NCBI GenBank assembly: GCA_001516765.1
Contig: LOCH01000161.1
Span: 1 to 5,985 of the forward strand
Length of the DNA stretch: 5,985 bases
Direction: 5' to 3'
Source: Vulcanisaeta sp. MG_3
Lineage (GTDB): Archaea; Thermoproteota; Thermoprotei; Thermoproteales; Thermocladiaceae
A model generated the notes under the pieces. That model saw nothing but the letters and a program-made list of their open reading frames with translations, did not search any database and was not told the origin of the DNA. The translations under genes and the position numbers were made by a program. Shown one piece after another: positions 1 to 5,392 of the stretch; positions within the stretch are counted from its first letter, which is position 1, and every line of letters begins with the position of its first letter.

Positions 1-35
1 CGATAAACTTTAACCCTGATTTCCTTAATCTTCAC
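1..35 (-). CDS. 5' end of an unidentified gene, cut by the window edge
   Basis: Only about 11 codons are visible. They begin at a GTG at 35-33 and read V/M-K-I-K-E-I-R-V-K-V-Y. An in-frame stop lies upstream at 56-54 with no ATG or TTG between, so this GTG is the only possible start in this frame. A TATA-like box (59-67) sits about 28 bases upstream, the spacing seen for the other genes here, which supports a leaderless start. The gene is co-oriented with rps27ae and follows it closely, but its own promoter suggests separate transcription. Too little sequence is present to name a product. Confidence 0.4.
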   Translation of the reverse strand, partial: MKIKEIRVKVY

Positions 36-58
36 AGTCTTAGTAGCTTTACTTTAAC

Positions 59-67
59 CTATATAAG
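59..67 (-). promoter_or_regulatory. TATA-like box for the left-edge partial gene
   Basis: On the minus strand the bases read CTTATATAG, centred about 28 bases before the GTG at 35. A second AT-rich stretch, TTATAAAA at 75-68, is about 36 bases away and is less well placed. Assigned by spacing and composition only. Confidence 0.45.
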
Positions 68-90
68 TTTTATAACTTTATTAAGAGCAT

Positions 91-279
91 TCACCTTACC
101 CTCACTTGTTCAAATATTGTATACCCACACTTACCGCAGGCCCACCTGGGTACGGGCACCTTGTGGTAAGCCATCACTGAACCGCACCTTGGGCATATTC
201 TCCTTAGGAACTTTATTGTACCCTTTTCATAATCCACCTCATACCACGTATGCGCCCTCGCCTTAACCTCCTTTGGCAT
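91..279 (-). CDS. rps27ae: Small ribosomal subunit protein eS31 (S27ae)
   Basis: This 62-residue protein is the archaeal S27ae/eS31 zinc-ribbon protein of the 30S subunit, free of the ubiquitin fusion found in eukaryotes. Four cysteines form the zinc site: C29 and C32 in CPRCGS, then C48 and C51 in ACGKCGYT. The C-terminal CGKCGYTIFEQ segment and the basic N-terminal part before the zinc ribbon are typical of the family, and the length is normal. The ATG at 279 is supported by a TATA-like box 26-27 bases upstream, which implies a leaderless mRNA. It lies 45 bases downstream of the membrane-protein gene on the same strand. The ribosomal gene has its own promoter, so the link to that operon is probably incidental. 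rps24e, a common archaeal neighbour, is not seen here. Confidence 0.93.
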   Translation of the reverse strand: MPKEVKARAHTWYEVDYEKGTIKFLRRICPRCGSVMAYHKVPVPRWACGKCGYTIFEQVRVR

Positions 280-301
280 CCAGCTTCGATATTCGCAAAC
301 G

Positions 302-309
302 TTTTTAAG
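302..309 (-). promoter_or_regulatory. TATA-like box for rps27ae
   Basis: The minus strand reads CTTAAAAA, centred 26-27 bases before the ATG at 279, with purine-rich GAAGAAAAT just upstream as a possible BRE. The spacing fits transcription starting at or next to the A of the start codon. Confidence 0.6.
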
Positions 310-324
310 ATTTTCTTCAATACC

Positions 325-606
325 TCACATCTTGGATATTAGGTAGAGTATTGTTACGGCTATTACGTTGATCAAGGTCATAACCATTATGGGCAAGGAC
401 ACCAGAAGGCCCAGCCCATTTAAGGCCCAGATGTAGTAGATGAAGGTCATGAGCACGCTTTCCGCCATCAATATACTGGATAGCGATATCAACATCTTAC
501 CCAACCTGGTGAAGCCTATACCTAAATAATTCCTTATTAGTAATGCAGTAATAACTGCCTGTATTATCGACGCGGCTATGTCTATGTACCACATCACATG
601 CATCAT
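325..606 (-). CDS. Small three-helix membrane protein paired with a winged-helix regulator
   Basis: This 93-residue protein is almost entirely hydrophobic. Three membrane segments are apparent, at about residues 6-26, 36-61 and 67-91. A short basic/polar loop after the first helix contains R25, R34 and K37, which by the positive-inside rule suggests a cytoplasmic loop. No catalytic motif or cysteine is visible. The gene overlaps the upstream regulator gene by 4 bases (ATGA at 606-603), so the two are almost certainly co-transcribed and translationally coupled. Two ATGs in a row (606 and 603) make the exact first residue uncertain. From memory, the size, three-helix layout and partnership with a winged-helix gene resemble small archaeal membrane proteins grouped as DUF7521; this was not verified by search. 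A role as sensor or membrane tether for the regulator is inference. Confidence 0.8.
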   Translation of the reverse strand: MMHVMWYIDIAASIIQAVITALLIRNYLGIGFTRLGKMLISLSSILMAESVLMTFIYYIWALNGLGLLVSLPIMVMTLINVIAVTILYLISKM

Positions 607-986
607 CCCTCACCTGCCTCATTAAGCCCTAATATTCTTACAACATTCTTAAGTACATCCCAATTCTTTTCGAGCATTTCGCTTATAAAGTACGGGGCAC
701 CGTAATCTCTACTCATTCTAACTACCAATCCGTTCCTCTCGAGGACATCTAGGTGGTGAATCACTGTCCTGTAATTTACATTAAGTAGCCTGGCTAACTG
801 ATTAGGGTTCATGGGTCTTTTCTTAAGGAGGAGTAAAATTCTTAGGCGCATTTCACCACCCCTACTTCCACCCAACAACCATATTAGTATTTTCCTTAAA
901 TCCCTATCATACTCAACCATTAACTCAACAACATCTATAATCGCTAACTTAAAAGTCTTAACATCCGCATAACTCAATCTAACCAT
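603..986 (-). CDS. Winged helix-turn-helix transcriptional regulator (ArsR-like)
   Basis: The protein has 127 residues. Residues 1-35 form a charged, helical-looking N-terminal extension. Residues 36-120 read as a winged-helix domain: a helix around EMRLRILLLLKKRP (45-58), an HTH with NPNQLARLLNV (60-70) and recognition helix YRTVIHHLDVLERNGLV (72-88), then a beta wing (88-100) ending in APYFI. The pattern of 'start, learn, hold, H-x-x-L-x-x-L-x-x-x-G-L-V' is typical of archaeal ArsR-type regulators. No metal-binding Cys motif is present, so metal sensing is not supported. The ATG at 986 is about 30 bases from a TATA-like box, giving a very short leader. The gene overlaps the membrane-protein gene downstream and is divergent from the surface-protein gene. 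Autoregulation and control of that divergent gene are plausible inferences. Confidence 0.88.
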   Translation of the reverse strand: MVRLSYADVKTFKLAIIDVVELMVEYDRDLRKILIWLLGGSRGGEMRLRILLLLKKRPMNPNQLARLLNVNYRTVIHHLDVLERNGLVVRMSRDYGAPYFISEMLEKNWDVLKNVVRILGLNEAGEG

Positions 987-990
987 ACTA

Positions 991-998
991 ACACGTGT
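991..998. promoter_or_regulatory. Palindrome ACACGTGT next to the regulator's start site
   Basis: A perfect 8-base palindrome lies between the regulator's TATA box and its ATG, overlapping the expected transcription start. The position suits an autorepressor operator, but an 8-base palindrome can arise by chance. Confidence 0.25.
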
Positions 999-1011
999 CT
1001 GTAGGCTTTAT

Positions 1012-1021
1012 GATTTATAAA
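1012..1021 (-). promoter_or_regulatory. TATA-like box for the regulator / membrane-protein operon
   Basis: The minus strand reads TTTATAAATC, centred about 30 bases before the ATG at 986. It is a good match to an archaeal TATA element and is the only strong one on this strand in the intergenic region. Transcription would begin around 990, leaving a leader of a few bases. Confidence 0.6.
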
Positions 1022-1031
1022 GGGTTGATCG

Positions 1032-1041
1032 ATGTGCACAT
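1032..1041. repeat. 10-base palindrome in the divergent promoter region
   Basis: ATGTGCACAT is a perfect 10-base palindrome. It lies between the minus-strand TATA box (1012-1021) and the tandem repeat at 1044-1065. It could bind a dimeric regulator. Confidence 0.4.
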
Positions 1042-1043
1042 TG

Positions 1044-1065
1044 GAGATTTGTAAGAGATTTGTAA
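1044..1065. repeat. Perfect tandem direct repeat of 11 bases upstream of the surface-protein gene
   Basis: GAGATTTGTAA occurs at 1044-1054 and again, without any gap or mismatch, at 1055-1065. An 11-base period is close to one helical turn, so two protein units could bind the same face of DNA. The pair ends about 27 bases before the plus-strand TATA box (1092-1100), a location compatible with an activator site. The repeat itself is directly seen; its role as an operator is inferred. Confidence 0.55.
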
Positions 1066-1091
1066 TAAAAGTGGAGAGATACTGAAAATCC

Positions 1092-1100
1092 CTTATTTAA
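1092..1100 (+). promoter_or_regulatory. TATA-like box for the surface-protein gene
   Basis: CTTATTTAA, preceded by GAAAATC as a possible BRE, is centred 27 bases before the ATG at 1123 but only 9 bases before the TTG at 1105. It therefore sets the start at 1123, because a transcript from this box would begin downstream of the TTG. Confidence 0.6.
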
Positions 1101-1122
1101 TACCTTGAGCACCACGGACCTG

Positions 1123-2829
1123 ATGAATGCAAAAACAATAGGAATAATAGTGGGGGTCGTGGTAATAGTAATAGCTGCGGTGGTAGCTGCGATAATGCTG
1201 ACGACAAAGCCTATGGCAACGACTTCACCTATGTTGTCAGTATCAGCTGCACCAGGGTCAGGGGTTCCTGAGCTTTATAAGGAGGATAGTGTGTTGGGTG
1301 TGTTCTTTAACTTCCTTGATGGGATAGCGATTGAGTCGCCAAGCGACGTACTACCCTTCCTATCGCCAAGCTTCACAGCACAAATAAGCGGTGTACCCTT
1401 CCCAGGAACCTACAACTATCAAACATTCAACTCAACCTGGTTATCCAACTTCTTCAGCACCTATGAAACGGTTTACTTCTACACCACGGCTTTACCAACG
1501 GTCATGAAGGTGGGTAACGACACATTCCAGGTATCCGCTGTTGTTCAGTACTTCGTTGCACCAACGAATGACCCAATATACCTACAGGTCTTCAATGCTT
1601 CAGTAACCGCCACCATACGCATAGTGAATGAAACACCATTAATAACCCAATTAACGTGGATCGGTAATGAGTTACCACCGTCTGCTGTGATAGCAGGCTA
1701 TCCATCGCAGCACGCGCTAGAGGCCAATGAAGCCCTGGAGACGTTCCTATGGCAGATAAATAGCATGGCAGCTGAGTTCCCGCCGAGCACAATAGCCCAA
1801 TACTTTGCTTCATCAGCTACGTTGAACGTTGAAGGTCAGTTACCGCCTGGGTTAAAGGCAGGCGTTTACAGTGGGTTAAGTAACATTGAGAACTTCTTCA
1901 ATAGTTGGGATACGTACTTCATCTTCGCCGCCACTTACTCGCAGAACCTGCTGCCCAATGGAACAGCTATACCACCCATGGTGTCCATAACCCTAAACCC
2001 AAGCGAAGCCGAGGCCACGGTTATGGCTAACGAAACGGTCTTCCTCGGTTGGGTAGCACCGGGTGAGCCTGGCTATCCGGCGTTGTACGACATGCACGTC
2101 GACATAGTAGCCTACCTGATGTACAACTCCACGGCAGCCATGTGGCAGATAACCAACGAGACCATGGACTTCACGTTAGTACCGCTGGAAAGTGACACAA
2201 TGTCTGAGATAGGCTTCGGCGCACCATACTACGGCAACACACCGGCTTTTGTCGTGGTGGCGGGCGAGACCGTAACGGTCAATGCAGCATCTGGTCAAAG
2301 CTACACACTGCAGGTTGGTAATATGAAGGTAGTGGTTCCACCAGGAACCTACGCGGAGTTCTCCAACGGTACGATGCTTAGCACCTACAACTTCAGCCTA
2401 GTCCTAATGGCGGATTACAACATACCGTCACCACCATACCCAAGCGGCTACGTGCCAATTTACACATTCGCCTACGAGGTTAATGGGTTAATAACACCAA
2501 CAATAACCTTCGTTAACGTCAATGGGAAGCCCCAGGGAATACCAGTCTACATATACACGGCACCTGGAAATAACTGGACGAGCTGGACCTGGTTAGGTGG
2601 TACATTTAATGGCACAGTCTACATAGGCGGTAAATACGCCTTCATGGATCACTGGACATACTTCAGTAATGGTACGATGGTTACAGCCTTCATAAAGCCC
2701 GTACCATGGGTGCTTGAATCACCGCAGTACATGCCTACCTACATCTCGCCATCAAGCATGATGGGTAGTTCAATGACGGGTGGCAGTTCATCATCAACCA
2801 GTTCATCAAGTGGCGGTTACGTTAAGTAG
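1123..2829 (+). CDS. Membrane-anchored exported protein with two tandem NTF2/SnoaL-like domains
   Basis: This 568-residue protein has no recognised name. Residues 5-27 form one strongly hydrophobic segment after a short N-terminus with K4, which suggests a signal anchor or signal peptide. A small-residue linker follows. Residues about 55-180 and 202-354 look like two copies of an NTF2/SnoaL-type alpha+beta domain: helix, P-x-S segment, an aromatic FF helix (FNSTWLSNFF; SNIENFFNSW), then alternating strands ending in LITQLTW and WQITNET. Residues 375-530 are beta-rich. The tail (542-564) is Ser/Gly/Met-rich with no second membrane helix. Thirteen N-x-S/T sequons, no Cys, one Arg (R166) and about ten Lys suit a glycosylated protein outside the cell. 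The ATG at 1123 is preferred over TTG 1105 (574 residues) because of TATA spacing and a cleaner signal. The domain assignment is inferred from patterns, not a search; ligand and function are unknown. Confidence 0.8.
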   Translation: MNAKTIGIIVGVVVIVIAAVVAAIMLTTKPMATTSPMLSVSAAPGSGVPELYKEDSVLGVFFNFLDGIAIESPSDVLPFLSPSFTAQISGVPFPGTYNYQTFNSTWLSNFFSTYETVYFYTTALPTVMKVGNDTFQVSAVVQYFVAPTNDPIYLQVFNASVTATIRIVNETPLITQLTWIGNELPPSAVIAGYPSQHALEANEALETFLWQINSMAAEFPPSTIAQYFASSATLNVEGQLPPGLKAGVYSGLSNIENFFNSWDTYFIFAATYSQNLLPNGTAIPPMVSITLNPSEAEATVMANETVFLGWVAPGEPGYPALYDMHVDIVAYLMYNSTAAMWQITNETMDFTLVPLESDTMSEIGFGAPYYGNTPAFVVVAGETVTVNAASGQSYTLQVGNMKVVVPPGTYAEFSNGTMLSTYNFSLVLMADYNIPSPPYPSGYVPIYTFAYEVNGLITPTITFVNVNGKPQGIPVYIYTAPGNNWTSWTWLGGTFNGTVYIGGKYAFMDHWTYFSNGTMVTAFIKPVPWVLESPQYMPTYISPSSMMGSSMTGGSSSSTSSSSGGYVK

Positions 2830-2844
2830 TTGTTATTAAAAAAT
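2830..2844 (-). terminator. T-rich terminator of the glycosyltransferase gene
   Basis: Read on the minus strand, this convergent spacer contains a run of six T (2843-2838) within ATTTTTTAATAACA, about 40 bases after the stop codon at 2881-2883. Archaeal termination commonly uses such T-tracts without a hairpin. Confidence 0.45.
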
Positions 2845-2857
2845 ACCTCGTTAAAAT

Positions 2858-2880
2858 TAATTTTCCTTCAATCATTATTT
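2858..2880 (+). terminator. T-rich terminator of the surface-protein gene
   Basis: A pyrimidine-rich stretch with TTTT at 2861-2864 and further T clusters up to 2880 begins about 30 bases after the stop at 2827-2829. It lies in the 51-base spacer between two convergent genes, where both transcripts must end. Confidence 0.45.
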
Positions 2881-4089
2881 CTAATAATCACCAAAGGGAA
2901 AACCATTTAGCGGTTTATACTCCTCAAGTGTGTCCTGGTAAACCCTCTTTGTCCACCTGGCTATTCTATCCCACGTGTACCACCTAAGTACGGATTCCCT
3001 GGCATTTCTCGCAATCCTCATTCTCAACTCCTCATTACTAAGCAGAATCTTTGTTGCCCTCACTATTTCCTCTACGTTGTTAGGAGGCACCTTAATACCA
3101 TTGTACCAATCCCTAACTATTTCGTCAGGTCCACCGACCCTCGTGGTTATTACGGGCACGCCGGTGGCCATGGCCTCCAGTATCGTTATTCCAAACGGTT
3201 CATAGCGACTGGGTAGTATTGCTAGGTCTGAAACCTTTAGTATTGAGTAGAGTATTTGGTCGTCAACCCTGCCCGTGAAGTAAACCTTACTCCATATGCC
3301 CCACTCATGGGCTAGTTCCATCAAGTATTCCCTCATTGGTCCGTCACCCACTATCAATAATTTCAATTCCCAATTCCAATTAAGCAACTCCCTAAATGCA
3401 GCCAGTACAAGATCAGGCCCTTTCTCATAGACTAACCTACCAACGAACGTTATGATCCTCTCGTTAGGCATTGCGTATAAATCCCTAAACCCGGAGCTTG
3501 GGCTTACCGAATCTATGTAACTAGTGTCAATGCCGTTAGGTATCATTACCAATTTATCCTTGGGAACCCCATGCACCCTAACCACCTCACCAAGCATGTA
3601 ATTGCTGCAAACAATGACCTTCCAAGCCTCGTACGTAGTCCTCCACTCCCAGGAGTGAATTATGAACTGCTCCTCATTATAGACGCCGCCACGTCTACCA
3701 ACCTCGGTTGCGTGTATTGTGGCTATCAGGGGCTTATGAAGTAAATGCTTTAACGCAATACCCGCCGGCCCACTTAACCAATCGTGAACGTGTATAAGAT
3801 CGAAATCCCATTGATCATACAACCTAAGGGCTTCCTCAATCATCTCCTCATTGAAGTTTAGAACCCAGGTTATGAAGCCAGTGGACCTAAACCTAAATGG
3901 ATCAACCCTCCTGACATGTACACCATCAACCTCCTCAGAGGCTGGTACACCAGGTAGGGATATGCTTATCACGGCAGTTTCCACACCATTCCTAACAAGG
4001 TTCCTCGTAATGTGATAAACATGCCTACCCAAACCACCAATCATGTGAGGTGGCCATTCCCACGAGAGATGAAGAACCCTAATGCCCAC
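2881..4089 (-). CDS. GT4 family glycosyltransferase, glycogen/starch synthase-like
   Basis: This 402-residue, two-domain GT-B enzyme would transfer a sugar from a nucleotide sugar in the cytoplasm. N-terminal features include SWEWPPHMIGGLGRH (9-23) with the acceptor-side GG loop, HVHDW (100-104) and ATIHATEVGR (123-132). The C-terminal donor domain has FVGRLVYEKG (215-224; R218 and K223 are the expected phosphate contacts) and the retaining-enzyme E-x7-E motif EPFGITILE (E297, E305), followed by GVPVITTRVGGPDEIV. The N-terminal motifs and the IHSWEWRTTYEA segment resemble archaeal and bacterial short glycogen-synthase-like proteins, so alpha-glucan synthesis is the leading guess. Other GT4 roles, such as trehalose synthesis or protein/lipid glycosylation, remain possible. 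The start is GTG at 4089, 26 bases from a TATA-like box. An ATG at 4091 is out of frame. No glycogen-pathway partner is seen nearby. Confidence 0.88.
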   Translation of the reverse strand: MGIRVLHLSWEWPPHMIGGLGRHVYHITRNLVRNGVETAVISISLPGVPASEEVDGVHVRRVDPFRFRSTGFITWVLNFNEEMIEEALRLYDQWDFDLIHVHDWLSGPAGIALKHLLHKPLIATIHATEVGRRGGVYNEEQFIIHSWEWRTTYEAWKVIVCSNYMLGEVVRVHGVPKDKLVMIPNGIDTSYIDSVSPSSGFRDLYAMPNERIITFVGRLVYEKGPDLVLAAFRELLNWNWELKLLIVGDGPMREYLMELAHEWGIWSKVYFTGRVDDQILYSILKVSDLAILPSRYEPFGITILEAMATGVPVITTRVGGPDEIVRDWYNGIKVPPNNVEEIVRATKILLSNEELRMRIARNARESVLRWYTWDRIARWTKRVYQDTLEEYKPLNGFPFGDY

Positions 4090-4110
4090 ATGTGCCTAAT
4101 TCATTATCAC

Positions 4111-4119
4111 ATTTAAAAA
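4111..4119 (-). promoter_or_regulatory. TATA-like box for the glycosyltransferase gene
   Basis: The minus strand reads TTTTTAAAT, centred 26 bases before the GTG at 4089. This supports that GTG as a leaderless start. Confidence 0.6.
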
Positions 4120-4120
4120 T

Positions 4121-4147
4121 AAGATCTTAAGACCTTATGAAAGATCT
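4121..4147. repeat. Two AAGATCT copies 20 bases apart in a divergent promoter region
   Basis: AAGATCT is found at 4121-4127 (within the palindrome AAGATCTT, 4121-4128) and at 4141-4147. Each contains the 6-base palindrome AGATCT. The spacing of 20 bases is about two helical turns. The pair lies exactly between the minus-strand TATA box of the glycosyltransferase and the plus-strand TATA box of adkA. It may be an operator, but the motif is short and AT-rich. Confidence 0.3.
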
Positions 4148-4159
4148 AGTGAAATAAAA

Positions 4160-4167
4160 CTTAAAAT
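4160..4167 (+). promoter_or_regulatory. TATA-like box for adkA
   Basis: CTTAAAAT, preceded by purine-rich GAAATAAAA, is centred 27-28 bases before the GTG at 4191. A GAGGAT at 4181-4186 resembles a Shine-Dalgarno but would lie upstream of the predicted transcription start, so it is probably coincidental. Confidence 0.6.
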
Positions 4168-4190
4168 GAATTTGGTGTGCGAGGATTTAT

Positions 4191-4790
4191 GTGAAGATAG
4201 TACTTGTAGCTGTCCCCGGTAGTGGTAAGTCTACAACACTTAAGTATGTCAAGGAGATGCTGCCTGACGTGACTATCGTTAACTACGGCGATTACATGCT
4301 TGAGGTAGCCAGGAGGAATTATGGAATAACCAATAGGGATGACATGAGGAAGAAGCTTCCAGTTGAGGAGTATAGGAAGGTCCAGGAATTGGCTGCGGAG
4401 GAGATAGCGAGGCTATCTGGCGATGTCATAATAGACACGCATGCAAGCATTAGGGTTCAGGGAGGCTTTTACCCAGGACTTCCTGACAGGATAATCACGA
4501 AGTTAAGGCCTGACGCAATAGTACTCATGGAGTTCGACCCAAAGGATATCCTAGAGAGGAGGTCCAAGGATGTGGGGCTTAGGGACAGGGAGGCAGATAC
4601 TCCCGAGGAAATTGAACTACATCAACTAGCCAATAGGTATTACGCCTTCGCCGCAGCCAATGCAGGCGAGTGCTCGGTGTACATCCTAGACTTCAGGAAG
4701 AAACCGCAGACTAGGCCTTTTGAGCATGCCGAGATGGCGGCAAAATTCATTGTAGATCTAATAATGAGGAATAGGTCAGCCACAAAGTAG
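4191..4790 (+). CDS. adkA: Archaeal-type adenylate kinase
   Basis: AdkA interconverts ATP + AMP and two ADP in the cytoplasm and balances adenylate pools. The 199-residue length is normal for the archaeal family, whose known members are trimeric and differ from bacterial Adk. Visible motifs are the P-loop AVPGSGKST (7-15, with K13), NYGDYMLEVA (31-40) for AMP-side binding, VIIDTHASIR (79-88), FYPGLP (93-98) and the Arg-rich lid region ERRSKDVGLRDRE (122-134). The first P-loop glycine is replaced by alanine (A7), which I recall in related Thermoproteales sequences and do not read as inactivating. The start is GTG at 4191. The overlapping ATG at 4189 is immediately followed by TGA and cannot be used. 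The gene is divergent from the glycosyltransferase and has its own promoter. Confidence 0.94.
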   Translation: MKIVLVAVPGSGKSTTLKYVKEMLPDVTIVNYGDYMLEVARRNYGITNRDDMRKKLPVEEYRKVQELAAEEIARLSGDVIIDTHASIRVQGGFYPGLPDRIITKLRPDAIVLMEFDPKDILERRSKDVGLRDREADTPEEIELHQLANRYYAFAAANAGECSVYILDFRKKPQTRPFEHAEMAAKFIVDLIMRNRSATK

Positions 4791-4823
4791 GGCTTTACAC
4801 GTTGTTCGATAATTGGCGCGTAA

Positions 4824-4833
4824 TATTTAAAAT
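4824..4833 (+). promoter_or_regulatory. TATA-like box for the DJ-1/PfpI-like gene
   Basis: TATTTAAAAT is centred about 28 bases before the ATG at 4857. It shows that the gene is probably transcribed separately from adkA, whose stop lies 34 bases upstream of the box. Confidence 0.6.
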
Positions 4834-4856
4834 AACAATCCTGCCCCATAGGTCGT

Positions 4857-5381
4857 ATGAAGGCCTTAATAATCGTCGCAGATGACTCATACAAAGGCGA
4901 GTACTCAATGATGATGCAAGCACTTAGGCAACTGGGTATGGAAGTCAGTACGGGATTGGTAAGTAAGACCGCTAGGGTAAATTTCGACCTAGACTTTACC
5001 GAGAATTTTGATGAAAATAAACTTGGTGATTACGATATTATTGCATTCATAGGGGGTTACTGGGCTTATTACACCGTTACTGGTAAGGAAACACCGGGTA
5101 GGGTTAAGCCGATGGTTAATAGGGATATCTTCGAGAAGTTATTAACGAAATCAGTAAGCGGCGGTAAGAAGGTCATACTGCCCCTAGCGCTACCCGCGTA
5201 CGCCGCCAAGCTCGGTCTGTTAAAGGGTAGAAGGGCCACGGTATACCCAACCACCGAATTAATAAGCCTATTAAGAAGTAATGGTGTTGAGTTTGTGAAT
5301 GAGGATTTTGTGGTTGATAATAACATAGTGACAATGAAGAAGGTTAGTGTTGATACGATAATTAAAGCACTTCGTGAATAA
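4857..5381 (+). CDS. DJ-1/PfpI-fold protein lacking the catalytic cysteine
   Basis: The 174-residue protein fits the DJ-1/PfpI/glutamine-amidotransferase-like fold along its full length. It opens with KALIIVADD (2-10), then E15 in GEYSMMMQALRQLGMEV at the position of the family's conserved acidic residue. It continues with DYDIIAFIGGYWA (58-70), KKVILPLALPAYAAKLGLLKGRRATVYP (104-131) and a C-terminal FVNEDFVVDNNIVT (146-159) of the 'vVvDgniVTs' type. In active members the strand-to-helix turn before 'G-L-L-K-G-R' reads C-H-G-P. Here it is L110-A111-L112-P113, so both the nucleophile Cys and the adjacent His are gone, and the whole protein has no Cys. Protease, glyoxalase or deglycase chemistry by the usual mechanism is therefore unlikely. 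A binding or scaffolding role is possible. The ORF is intact with no sign of decay. Confidence 0.85.
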   Translation: MKALIIVADDSYKGEYSMMMQALRQLGMEVSTGLVSKTARVNFDLDFTENFDENKLGDYDIIAFIGGYWAYYTVTGKETPGRVKPMVNRDIFEKLLTKSVSGGKKVILPLALPAYAAKLGLLKGRRATVYPTTELISLLRSNGVEFVNEDFVVDNNIVTMKKVSVDTIIKALRE

Positions 5382-5383
5382 TC

Positions 5384-5392
5384 CTGTTTTTG
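5384..5392 (+). terminator. Possible T-tract terminator after the DJ-1/PfpI-like gene
   Basis: A run of five T at 5387-5391 follows the stop codon (5379-5381) by 5 bases. It is a minimal T-tract, and no hairpin is evident. Confidence 0.3.

Noticed and set aside
603..986. Metal-responsive ArsR/SmtB repressor
   Set aside because: The winged-helix fold fits, but the protein has no cysteine and no clear metal-ligand cluster, so a metal sensor is not supported.
1592..1813. 73-codon open frame on the minus strand inside the surface-protein gene
   Set aside because: It is fully antisense to a well-supported gene, has no promoter-like element and its product has no recognisable family features.
2975..3205. 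76-codon plus-strand frame inside the glycosyltransferase gene
   Set aside because: It lies opposite conserved GT4 motifs, has a low-complexity Ser/Leu/Ile-rich product, and reads as a shadow of the real gene.
4181..4186. GAGGAT as a Shine-Dalgarno sequence for adkA
   Set aside because: It falls upstream of the transcription start predicted from the TATA box, and no other gene here shows a comparable site.
4640..4894. 84-codon minus-strand frame across the end of adkA and the start of the DJ-1-like gene
   Set aside because: It overlaps two solid genes and the DJ-1-like promoter, with no start signal of its own.
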